A stretch of 64,000 nucleotides of DNA, from contig NZ_JAMXWN010000004.1 of NCBI RefSeq assembly GCF_024125425.1, positions 62,001 to 126,000 of the forward strand, given 5' to 3'. The notes beneath the pieces were generated by a model. That model did no database searches. It was not told the origin of the DNA and saw nothing but the letters and a program-made list of their open reading frames with translations. This DNA is from Sporolactobacillus kofuensis. GTDB lineage: Bacteria; Bacillota; Bacilli; Bacillales; Sporolactobacillaceae. This document shows positions 57,501 through 64,000 of the stretch, piece after piece (the first letter of the stretch is position 1; every line of letters begins with the position of its first letter). Made by a program: the position numbers and the translations under genes.

Positions 57501-57677
57501 ATGGCAATAATACAAGTTGCCCACATGCGCCGCGTTTTTTCGTTACTCGGAAGCTTATTATCGCTCGTTATGCCTCTCGATCTAATTTTTTCATGATTAT
57601 TTGCGGAACAGCTCGGTGTGCACCACTGGTTTCTCATTTCCGGCATCGCTATTATTTTGATTGCTTTAATCGTGTAG
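57501..57677 (+). pseudogene. C-terminal fragment of an MFS (macrolide-efflux-like) transporter with a nonsense codon
   Basis: From 57501 the plus strand reads AIIQVAHMRRVFSLLGSLLS, then LVMPLDLIFS, an in-frame TGA (57594-57596), and LFAEQLGVHHWFLISGIAII ending with LIALIV at TAG (57675). This is the typical end of DHA3-type MFS exporters (...RGRVFSLLGS...GxFAExLG...). The TGA stands where SG would read TCA-GGA, a single-base change. The rest of the gene is absent. A terminator (57718-57757) still follows. Confidence 0.75.
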
Positions 57678-57717
57678 CGGCGGCTTTCGATTCGTCCTAG
57701 ATTAATCAATAGAAGTA

Positions 57718-57757
57718 AAGTGCTATGAAGTTGATCATATTCATAGCACTTTTTTAT
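57718..57757 (+). terminator. Intrinsic terminator behind the MFS fragment
   Basis: AAAGTGCTATGAA pairs perfectly with TTCATAGCACTTT and TTT follows. It probably served the lost MFS gene, and may also work for the small gene on the other strand. Confidence 0.85.
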
Positions 57758-57802
57758 CTCCTCATCAACTTAGATTTACATGGGCTCTCATTTCTTAATA
57801 GA

Positions 57803-58042
57803 TTATAAGCTAAGATAATCCTTCTCAAAGTCTTTCAGTGACGAATAACATCTTATAGTTTTATGTAATATCACATATTCGTTAGCGTACATATCCATCA
57901 TTCGATCAAACGCTTCTGCAAATTCTTCGAGATTTCGGGGATCGAACTCTTTCAACAAATTAATGGCTACAGTTCCATATTCCTCATGCATCTCATGATA
58001 AAATTGCTGACAATACATAGCTGTCATTAGTAATAAACCCAT
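57803..58042 (-). CDS. Hypothetical small acidic protein (79 residues)
   Basis: An open frame with protein-like composition: MYCQQFYHEMHEEYGTVAIN, LLKEFDPRNLEEFAEAFDRM and MDMYANEYVILHKTIRCYSS, all helical and without a membrane segment. No family was recognised. The ribosome site is weak for the ATG at 58042 (GAG about 8 nt upstream); an internal ATG at 58024 is possible. It precedes a terminator-like hairpin. Moderate doubt whether it is expressed. Confidence 0.5.
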   Translation of the reverse strand: MGLLLMTAMYCQQFYHEMHEEYGTVAINLLKEFDPRNLEEFAEAFDRMMDMYANEYVILHKTIRCYSSLKDFEKDYLSL

Positions 58043-58190
58043 TACAATCTCATTAATTTTCCTATTTCGCCAGATTGCGTTCTGACGTTATATTATAAAT
58101 TAATCTTGTCTTCCTTTGGAAAAAAGCAGAAGTGTTCATTTTTACTTAACGACTACAACGTTTTAATTGCATACTCCAAAGCCAAATTGA

Positions 58191-58730
58191 TTACCTCGTT
58201 CCTTGAGCCATAGCTTTCGTTTCATGAACTGTACCATACGGATGCTCAGGTGGGGCATAGACAACGTACACTTTAAGGGGGCGATTACCTGTATTGGTTA
58301 AATTGTGCCATTTTCCTGCAGGTATCATAATTGCATAGTCATCGTACGCCATAACTTGAAAATCTAAGTTATCTCTGCTATCACCCATTTGAACAAGCCC
58401 CTGACCTTCTTCAATCCGTATGAACTGGTCGGTTGTTGGATGAACTTCCAAACCTATGTCTTCACCAACATTAATACTCATCAAAGTTACTTGAAAATAT
58501 TTACCTGTCCATAAAGCGGTGCGGTAATTATTGTTTTGTTTGGTTGCTTGGTCAATATTCACTACGAATGGTCTTGTTCCATAATCTTGTAATAGGATGT
58601 TTCCATATGGATTATAGTTGTGGTTGTTCCAGTCGTAATAGTGGGGATTCCAATCATAATTCCATTTATTATTCCAGTGGCATTGCATTGGATTATGCAA
58701 TTGATGGTGATAGCATGAATTAGGGTACAT
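58191..58730 (-). CDS. Cupin-domain protein with Asn/Trp/Tyr-rich N-terminus
   Basis: A 179-residue protein. Residues 1-45 are rich in Asn, Trp, Tyr and His (MYPNSCYHHQLHNPMQCHWN, then NKWNYDWNPHYYDWNN), a composition seen in spore-coat and surface proteins of bacilli. Residues about 60-165 are a cupin: GLEVHPTTDQFIRIEEGQG lacks the second His of motif 1, while motif 2 IPAGKWHNLTNTG is intact. Such cupins occur in many spore formers; a spore or surface role is an inference. ATG at 58730 lies 9 nt after GAGAGG; alternatives are 58736 and 58766. Confidence 0.87.
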   Translation of the reverse strand: MYPNSCYHHQLHNPMQCHWNNKWNYDWNPHYYDWNNHNYNPYGNILLQDYGTRPFVVNIDQATKQNNNYRTALWTGKYFQVTLMSINVGEDIGLEVHPTTDQFIRIEEGQGLVQMGDSRDNLDFQVMAYDDYAIMIPAGKWHNLTNTGNRPLKVYVVYAPPEHPYGTVHETKAMAQGTR

Positions 58731-58950
58731 ACACATGTTCCTCTCAGTGATTTTCTTATTGACCATTTATCCTATGCAACTACCTAGTTACAGGTAACCA
58801 AAATGGGCAAAAGTCCACTTGAACCTACACCTGAGCCAATTAGGACAGCCTTGAGACCGCTTTTGCTATTAAAAGAACCACCATCTCCGTAGAAAGAAGA
58901 GAAGAGGGGAAAGAAGTTTTTATTAAATGAATTTCGTCTCCATAAAAAAT

Positions 58951-58990
58951 AAAATAGCCGGACAGATCCTGGCTTTCCCTGTCCGACAAC
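58951..58990 (-). terminator. Terminator of the persulfide operon
   Basis: On the minus strand GTCGGACAG and CTGTCCGGC form the stem and TATTTTATTTTTT follows, just past the CoA-disulfide reductase stop. Confidence 0.85.
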
Positions 58991-59058
58991 CCATAATTTT
59001 GTTCTTCACTTTTCATAACACTGATTCAATCGAACTGATTGTTAACCTTTTGTATTGG

Positions 59059-60705
59059 TTACTTTACTATTTCTGGAAAAACGCTACTGTACAGTTTATA
59101 GCCTCCATCCAGATTCTTTACCGAATAACCGTTCTGAGCAAGAATACGCGCCGCAAGATAGCCGCGAAGACCCACCTGACACGTCACAATCAGATCTCGA
59201 ATTTTCGGAATCTCACTTAACCGTTCACGAAGATCGTCTAAAGGAATATTCACAGCCCCTTGGATGGTTCCGTTCCCATATTCCTGTTCTGTCCGAACAT
59301 CAATAAGCATTTCGCCTTGTTTTACCAGTTGATCGACTTCGTTCCATTGAACATTCTGCACATTGCCGTCCAACAGATTTGCTGAAGCATAGCCGATCAA
59401 ATTAACCGGAGCCTTGGCCGAGTTAAATGGCGGAGCGTAGGCAAGTTCAAGTTCGGTCAGATCATTGACAGTCATTTGTCCATGAATCGCTGTGGCAAGT
59501 ACATCAATGGTCTTATCAACTCCCTTCTTGCCAACCGCCTGAGCACCTAGTACCTTCCCAGATTCAGGGTCAAAGAGCAGTTTGAGTGTCATCTGTGCAC
59601 TACCTGGATAATAGGACGCATGATCCGGCGGACTCGTGTGCAGTGCCTCGTAAGGGATATTGAATCGCTGCAATAGTTTCTCACTCAATCCAGTGACAGC
59701 CGCAGACAAATCAAAGGCTTTCACTATTGATGTACCCAGAGTTCCCTTGTAACTGCGTTTCATTCCGCTAAGAATATCGGCAACCATGCGTCCTTGGCGA
59801 TTTGCCGGAGAAGCGAGCGGAATGACCGCTGGTCGACCGCCGACAGTTTGAGCAACCTCTATTGCATCTCCAATGGCATAGATGTTTGAATCGCTGGTCT
59901 GCAGATGATCATTCACTGATATACTTCGGCGTATGCCAAGCGCTAAGCCTGCTTGCTCAGCTAAGGATGATTCTGGAACAACACCGACCGACAAAAGGGT
60001 CAAATCTGTCTTTTTGCGCATGCCATCATCGAGAACCAGAATCGATCCATTTTCATCGAAGCCAGTTACGGTTTTCCCTTTAAGCACTTCAATGCCGTGC
60101 TTTTTCAGTTCTGCTTCTACCACAATAGCCATTTCTGGATCAAGTGGAGGAAGGACTTGGTGTTCTCGTTCAACGATCGTCACTTTAAGTCCGTGTTCCG
60201 CCAGATTCTCGGCCATTTCAATGCCGATAAAGCCGGCACCGATGATTACCGCGTGATCCACTTTATGCTGCTGCAGGTACTGAACAATGTGTTCAGCATC
60301 CGGAACATCGCGCAGCGTGAACAAATGATCGGCTTGGTCGATCCCTTCAATTGGCGGACGCATCGGACGCGCTCCTGTTGAGAGAATCAGTACGTCGTAG
60401 GTCTCTTCATAAGATTTTCCATTATGATCAATGATCACCTTCTTTTGTTCTCGATCAATACGGGTGACTTCGCTTTTCGTCCGCACATCCAGACGAAAAC
60501 GCTGATACAGCTTTTCTGCCGTCTGCACAAGCAGCTTCGACCGTTCTTTAATCACACCGCCAATAAAATAGGGAAGCCCGCAATTGGCAAAAGAAACATA
60601 AGGACCGCGTTCCAAGACAATAATTTCTGCCTCTTCATTCAACCGGCGAAGCCGCGTTGCTGCCGACATACCGCCGGCCACCCCTCCAATAATTACATAT
60701 TTCAT
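59059..60705 (-). CDS. CoA-disulfide reductase with C-terminal rhodanese domain
   Basis: A 548-residue fusion. The reductase part (about 1-445) has the FAD motif VIIGGVAGGMSAATRLRR, the single active-site Cys in YVSFANCGLPYFIGG, NADH-binding VIIGAGFIGIEMAENLAEHG and the C-terminal dimer motif with PPFNSAKAPVN. The rhodanese part (about 460-545) has LIDVRTEQEYGNGTIQGAVN and Cys in IVTCQVGLRGY. Such proteins reduce CoA disulfide or CoA persulfide and handle sulfane sulfur. It lies 13 nt after a rhodanese gene whose promoter region contains a CstR-type operator. Confidence 0.94.
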   Translation of the reverse strand: MKYVIIGGVAGGMSAATRLRRLNEEAEIIVLERGPYVSFANCGLPYFIGGVIKERSKLLVQTAEKLYQRFRLDVRTKSEVTRIDREQKKVIIDHNGKSYEETYDVLILSTGARPMRPPIEGIDQADHLFTLRDVPDAEHIVQYLQQHKVDHAVIIGAGFIGIEMAENLAEHGLKVTIVEREHQVLPPLDPEMAIVVEAELKKHGIEVLKGKTVTGFDENGSILVLDDGMRKKTDLTLLSVGVVPESSLAEQAGLALGIRRSISVNDHLQTSDSNIYAIGDAIEVAQTVGGRPAVIPLASPANRQGRMVADILSGMKRSYKGTLGTSIVKAFDLSAAVTGLSEKLLQRFNIPYEALHTSPPDHASYYPGSAQMTLKLLFDPESGKVLGAQAVGKKGVDKTIDVLATAIHGQMTVNDLTELELAYAPPFNSAKAPVNLIGYASANLLDGNVQNVQWNEVDQLVKQGEMLIDVRTEQEYGNGTIQGAVNIPLDDLRERLSEIPKIRDLIVTCQVGLRGYLAARILAQNGYSVKNLDGGYKLYSSVFPEIVK

Positions 60706-60718
60706 TGAGTTTCCCTCC

Positions 60719-61021
60719 TTAAAATTCGATCGGTCCGTGCCAGTTCATCATCCCGCCAACCATATTCTTCACCTTAAATCCACTTGCGGATAAGATGGCA
60801 GAAGCCACACCGCTTCTGCTTCCAGAATGACAAACAATAATGTGCTCTTGATTTTTGTTGATTTCATCAAGACGATTCTGGATTTTATTAACCGAAATAT
60901 TCTTGGCACCAGGAATATGCCCCTCAGCAAATTCAAAAGGTTCGCGAACGTCAATAATACTTACAGGCGCATGACTGCGTATCCGTTGCTCGACCTCTTC
61001 GGGTGTCCACTCTTCATACAT
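60719..61021 (-). CDS. Single-domain rhodanese
   Basis: A 100-residue sulfurtransferase. SIIDVREPFEFAEGHIPGAK and the active loop VCHSGSRSGVAS with its Cys persulfide site are intact, and VKNMVGGMMNWHGP is the typical end. It would carry sulfane sulfur as a Cys persulfide. ATG follows AAGGAGG. It is the first gene of a two-gene unit with the CoA-disulfide reductase and lies 55 bp downstream of a perfect CsoR/CstR-type operator. Confidence 0.93.
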   Translation of the reverse strand: MYEEWTPEEVEQRIRSHAPVSIIDVREPFEFAEGHIPGAKNISVNKIQNRLDEINKNQEHIIVCHSGSRSGVASAILSASGFKVKNMVGGMMNWHGPIEF

Positions 61022-61075
61022 GCTGTTTTCCTCCTTGGAACAACTTTTTATTTTTTATCAAAAACTGCGCATCTA

Positions 61076-61093
61076 TATACCCATATGGGTATA
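61076..61093. promoter_or_regulatory. CstR-type operator upstream of the rhodanese/CDR unit
   Basis: TATACCCATATGGGTATA is a perfect 18-bp palindrome of the form TATACC-N6-GGTATA, the layout bound by CsoR/CstR-family repressors. The same layout recurs at 61756-61773 before cstR. Confidence 0.88.
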
Positions 61094-61110
61094 TTTTTTC
61101 CCATAAAAAA

Positions 61111-61431
61111 TTAAAACCAGCGATTCATTCCGCCACGCACATTAGTCACTTTTTCATAACCTGCTTTTTTCAAAAGCTTACAGGCCACCGAGCTTCTCAT
61201 ACCGCTTTGACAAATGACAACCACTTCTTTTTCTTTCGGAATCTTATTGAGATGATTGCTCAGGGTTTGCAGTGGAATATTGACAAAACCCGGAATTGAC
61301 CGACCGCTGAATTCTGCTTTTGTACGTACGTCAAGAAAATAGTTACCCTTTTTACTCGGCAGATAGACTTCCTTTAGCTCTGAAGTGCTTATCTTCTTGA
61401 TTTTGGGTTTGCAAAAGAACATGCATCTCAT
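61111..61431 (-). CDS. Single-domain rhodanese with Cys-rich N-terminus
   Basis: A 106-residue rhodanese. YFLDVRTKAEFSGRSIPGFV and the active loop VICQSGMRSSVAC give the catalytic Cys; the N-terminus MRCMFFCKPKIKK is short, hydrophobic and has two extra Cys. It lies 46 nt downstream of cstR and should be cotranscribed with it. ATG follows AAGGAGG. It would relay sulfane sulfur in the persulfide pathway. Confidence 0.93.
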   Translation of the reverse strand: MRCMFFCKPKIKKISTSELKEVYLPSKKGNYFLDVRTKAEFSGRSIPGFVNIPLQTLSNHLNKIPKEKEVVVICQSGMRSSVACKLLKKAGYEKVTNVRGGMNRWF

Positions 61432-61477
61432 GATTGATTTCCTCCTTACGCCGTTGGACTCACTTCATCTTGATCCC

Positions 61478-61741
61478 TTAACGGCTTTTCACCAGCATTT
61501 GAACCGCTTCGTTTATGATTGATTCAGCTGACCCTTCACCGTTTTCAATCTGTTGCCGCAAGCAACTCTCGAGATTCTTTCCAATGACCAAACCTAGTGC
61601 ACGGTCCATTGCCGACCGTGCAGCCGTCATCTGGGTGACCACGCTGCGGCAGTCCTCTCCCTGTTCCATCATGTGAATAATTCCGCGGATTTGCCCATCA
61701 ATCCGTTTCAATCGATTGGTCATTTGCGATGTATACTCCAT
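61478..61741 (-). CDS. cstR: CstR-like persulfide-sensing repressor (CsoR/RcnR family)
   Basis: An 87-residue all-helical repressor. NRLKRIDGQIRGIIHMMEQG, DCRSVVTQMTAARSAMDRAL and ESCLRQQIENG are family hallmarks. The two sensor Cys are in GEDCRS and LESC. The His that copper-binding CsoR has four residues before the second Cys is Asn here (KNLESC), so copper sensing is unlikely and di-/trisulfide formation with persulfides, as in CstR, is expected. Its own promoter overlaps an operator (61756-61799), indicating autoregulation. Neighbours are all sulfur-transfer proteins. Confidence 0.92.
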   Translation of the reverse strand: MEYTSQMTNRLKRIDGQIRGIIHMMEQGEDCRSVVTQMTAARSAMDRALGLVIGKNLESCLRQQIENGEGSAESIINEAVQMLVKSR

Positions 61742-61755
61742 GAGCTGCCTCCTTT

Positions 61756-61799
61756 TATACCGATACAGGTATATTATTCAACTTATTTTTTGAAGTCAA
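61756..61799 (-). promoter_or_regulatory. cstR promoter with CstR-type operator
   Basis: On the minus strand TTGACT (61794-61799) and TAATAT (61771-61776) are exactly 17 bp apart. The operator TATACC-GATACA-GGTATA (61756-61773) overlaps the -10 box, so binding would block transcription. The layout equals that of the site at 61076-61093. Confidence 0.85.
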
Positions 61800-61897
61800 G
61801 CAAATAGGAACAGTCCCGCAGGAGTTTCGCACCTACACGCTTAATCTATAACCTACCCTTATCAAAGAGGGGCGGCTTATTCAATGATTTGATCTGA

Positions 61898-64000
61898 TTA
61901 AATAAATAGATTCACATTTGATTTTGCTGCTTCGCCTAAATAGCTGGCCACACCGCCGAATTCAACACCATCGATAATTTCTTCCCGTGCAACGCCCATG
62001 AGATCCATACTCATCGTGCAGGCAACCATTTTCACGCCAAGCTGTTTTGCACGCTCGATCATAACAGCAAGACTATCAACATTCTTGTCAGCCATGACCT
62101 TTTTTATCATTTTCGGCCCTATGCCACCCATATTCATCCGTGAGAGCGGCAAATGATCCGCGCTCTTCGGCAGCATCATACTGAACAGTTTGTCGGTTCC
62201 CGACTTGCTAATCTTTGTATTGGCATGCCTCTTAATAATATTTAGCCCCCAGAAGGTGAAGAAAAGCGTGACTGGCTTGCCCATCGCAGCCGATCCAGTC
62301 GCAATAATAAACGTTGCGATTGCTTTATCCAAATCGCCGTCAAAAACCACCATCGTCGTTGCACCGCCAGTGTCTGGGGCAGCTTGCAACGTATGAGCAG
62401 CATCGTCATGGCTAGCCTTTACTCCCTTCACCAGCGTCGCAACCACCTTATTGCCGACAATATCATTCGTCAGCAATTGATTACCTGTCGCATTTGCCCA
62501 AGCAACAATATCCTTGTGAAAACCAAAATCAGAAGCCTGCACTTGCAAGATGTCTCCCTTATTCATCTTCTCCATGGATTGCTTGACCTTGAGAATAGGA
62601 CCTGGGCACTGTAGCCCGCAAGCATCTACTTCAATTTTTGTACATTGCGGTGCTTGCTGCGCAGTTGTTGAATCCGATCCACTTTGAGCTGCAAGATGGG
62701 GCTGCGTTTTCATCTGACCCGTCTCATACTTTGCTTGTTCATAAGTTTTTAAACCGCCGTCAAGATTATAGACTTCAAAACCATTTAGTGCCAAAATGCG
62801 CGCGGCATTATAACCACGAAGTCCTACAGAGCAATAAACGTAAATCGGCTGTTCCTTGGGAAGCTCCGCCATCCGCCCTCTTAGTTCGCCTCGTGGAATA
62901 TGATGACTGCCAGGAAGTTTTCCGGCAGCAAGCTCGAAGGATTCGCGAACATCCAAGAAATACGCCTGTTTCTCAATCAGTGCATCGACCTCATGCCATT
63001 CAATCGTCTTCACTAATCCTTGCCGCTGATCCGCAGCGATATAACCAGCATAGTTGATCGGATCTTTTGCCGATGCATACGGCGGCGCATACGCTACTTC
63101 AATCAACTGAAGATCCTCAACCGATCCGTTTAAACGCATCACTGCTGAAATCATGTCAATGCGTTTGTCCACGCCTTCCGTACCAATGGCTTGCGCACCG
63201 AGAATTTTCCCATGTTCACCATAGATCACTTTCAATTCAATGGGTGCTGCGCCAGGATAATAGCCTGCATGGGAATTGGGGTGTAAATGAACAACCTGAT
63301 AGGCAATGCCGGCCTGATTCAAAAGGCGCTCGTTTTTCCCTGTGGTTGCCACGGTGAGTGCAAAAACCTTAGCCACAGCTGTACCCTGCACAGGAGGATT
63401 CTTCGCATCCAACCCATTTAGATAGTCTGCGAGAAAACGTCCTTGCCGATTGGCCGGGCCGGCAAGGGGGATTAACGTTGGTGTACCAGTGATGAAATCT
63501 TTAACTTCGATCACATCGCCAATCGCAAAAATATCTGGAACATTTGTTTCAAAATGCTCGTTAACAACAATCGCACCTTTAATGCCCGTCTTCACACCCA
63601 CTTTTTGCGCCAATGTACTGTCGGGTAAGACGCCGATCGCCATCACGGTCAGGTCGGTGTCTATTTCTTTGCCGCTACTAAGCACTACCGTTTTCCCATT
63701 GTCGGAAAAACGTGCAACGCCATCGTTTAAGATGAGTTGAACACCATGAAGTTCAATTTGCTCATGAGCAAATTGCGCCATTTCAAAATCAAGCGGTGCC
63801 ATCACTTGCGGACTCGCTTCAACAAGTGTGACCTCCAAGCCGAGATCTGCAAGATTTTCAGTCATTTCTAGCCCAATAAAGCCGCCACCGATTACCGCAG
63901 CTTTGTGCACTATATGAGCATCGATATAATTTTTTATACGTTCAACATCCGGTATATTCCGTACGGAAAAGACATTATCCGCTTGATCAAGTCCCTGGAT
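61898..64000 (-). CDS. CoA-disulfide reductase / rhodanese / TusA / DsrE2 fusion (N-terminal end outside the window)
   Basis: At least 700 residues, open to the window edge. Visible order: reductase part from IQGLDQADNVFSVRNIPDVE through VIGGGFIGLEMTENLADLGL to AYAPPYASAKDPIN; rhodanese (YFLDVRESFELAAGKLPGSH, Cys in VYCSVGLRGYNAARI); TusA-like domain (VDACGLQCPGPILKVKQSME); and a DsrE/DsrE2-like domain (MVVFDGDLDKAIATFIIATG; KMVACTMSMDLMGVAREEII). The active-site Cys of the reductase lies beyond the edge. The chain could reduce a CoA persulfide and hand sulfur through three carrier domains. A GTG at 63910 is internal, not the start. It lies upstream of cstR on the same strand, but cstR has its own promoter. 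Confidence 0.93.
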   Translation of the reverse strand: MQGLDQADNVFSVRNIPDVERIKNYIDAHIVHKAAVIGGGFIGLEMTENLADLGLEVTLVEASPQVMAPLDFEMAQFAHEQIELHGVQLILNDGVARFSDNGKTVVLSSGKEIDTDLTVMAIGVLPDSTLAQKVGVKTGIKGAIVVNEHFETNVPDIFAIGDVIEVKDFITGTPTLIPLAGPANRQGRFLADYLNGLDAKNPPVQGTAVAKVFALTVATTGKNERLLNQAGIAYQVVHLHPNSHAGYYPGAAPIELKVIYGEHGKILGAQAIGTEGVDKRIDMISAVMRLNGSVEDLQLIEVAYAPPYASAKDPINYAGYIAADQRQGLVKTIEWHEVDALIEKQAYFLDVRESFELAAGKLPGSHHIPRGELRGRMAELPKEQPIYVYCSVGLRGYNAARILALNGFEVYNLDGGLKTYEQAKYETGQMKTQPHLAAQSGSDSTTAQQAPQCTKIEVDACGLQCPGPILKVKQSMEKMNKGDILQVQASDFGFHKDIVAWANATGNQLLTNDIVGNKVVATLVKGVKASHDDAAHTLQAAPDTGGATTMVVFDGDLDKAIATFIIATGSAAMGKPVTLFFTFWGLNIIKRHANTKISKSGTDKLFSMMLPKSADHLPLSRMNMGGIGPKMIKKVMADKNVDSLAVMIERAKQLGVKMVACTMSMDLMGVAREEIIDGVEFGGVASYLGEAAKSNVNLFI

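Noticed and set aside
57470-57709. 79-codon minus-strand frame
   Set aside because: Antisense shadow of the MFS fragment, which has clear protein similarity on the plus strand.
61478-61741. Copper-sensing CsoR
   Set aside because: The His ligand before the second Cys is Asn and the neighbours are sulfur-transfer proteins, not copper exporters.

Overview
The window looks like chromosomal DNA of a low-to-middle GC Bacillota of the order Bacillales. The reasons are strong GGAGG-type ribosome sites with frequent TTG/GTG starts, intrinsic terminators throughout, a Fur box, a purine riboswitch, a Hol_Tox-type type I toxin, and families typical of bacilli (VanW, ECF transporter, FetAB, CstR, Arr with a TPR front end). 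A Sporolactobacillus-like bacillus is my guess, not shown by the sequence. No rRNA, tRNA, CRISPR array or intact insertion sequence was seen.

Layout. 0-9 kb: end of an agmatine deiminase, a membrane diguanylate cyclase, VanW, a Nudix hydrolase, a PLD-helicase-DUF3427 protein and a secreted purple-acid-phosphatase-like enzyme. 9-20 kb: housekeeping and stress enzymes (alpha/beta hydrolase, aldo/keto reductase, DedA fusion, SRPBCC, EamA, macrodomain), an MFS/AraC divergent pair and a GNAT-APH-GNAT operon. Three copies of one type I toxin-antitoxin element lie at about 4.0, 9.1 and 15.5 kb; only the last keeps its toxin. 20-27 kb: threonine aldolase, flavin reductase, then an operon (phosphoribosyltransferase, double ATPase, EcfT, creatininase, S component) behind a purine riboswitch with a terminator. 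27-34 kb: small regulators, a plasmid-type Rep_3 initiator, HrtAB-like and FetAB transporters. 33.7-38 kb: a c-di-GMP cluster (HD-GYP and two paralogous GGDEF proteins around a frameshifted gene). 38-46.5 kb: a flavin monooxygenase pair, an acyl-CoA synthetase-like enzyme, a ferredoxin reductase and a Fur-controlled ferric-siderophore ABC operon. 46.6-58.8 kb: an MFS exporter, an 855-residue PAS-PAS-GGDEF-EAL-PilZ protein, a sugar-dehydrogenase-like propeller, Dus, Arr, RlmD, an MFS fragment and a cupin. 59-64 kb: a CstR-controlled persulfide operon with two CoA-disulfide reductase fusions and two rhodaneses.

Three things stand out. First, at least five intergenic arrays repeat with an exact 21-bp period although their unit sequences differ; three belong to one sequence family, and a sixth array is degenerate. 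Second, the type I TA element shows stepwise loss of toxin while the antisense RNA part stays. Third, a purine riboswitch sits on an ECF/creatininase/phosphoribosyltransferase operon, which suggests salvage of a purine-like or ring-opened purine compound. The dus 3' end also carries a fragment of an rlmD paralogue, read out of frame as the last residues of Dus.
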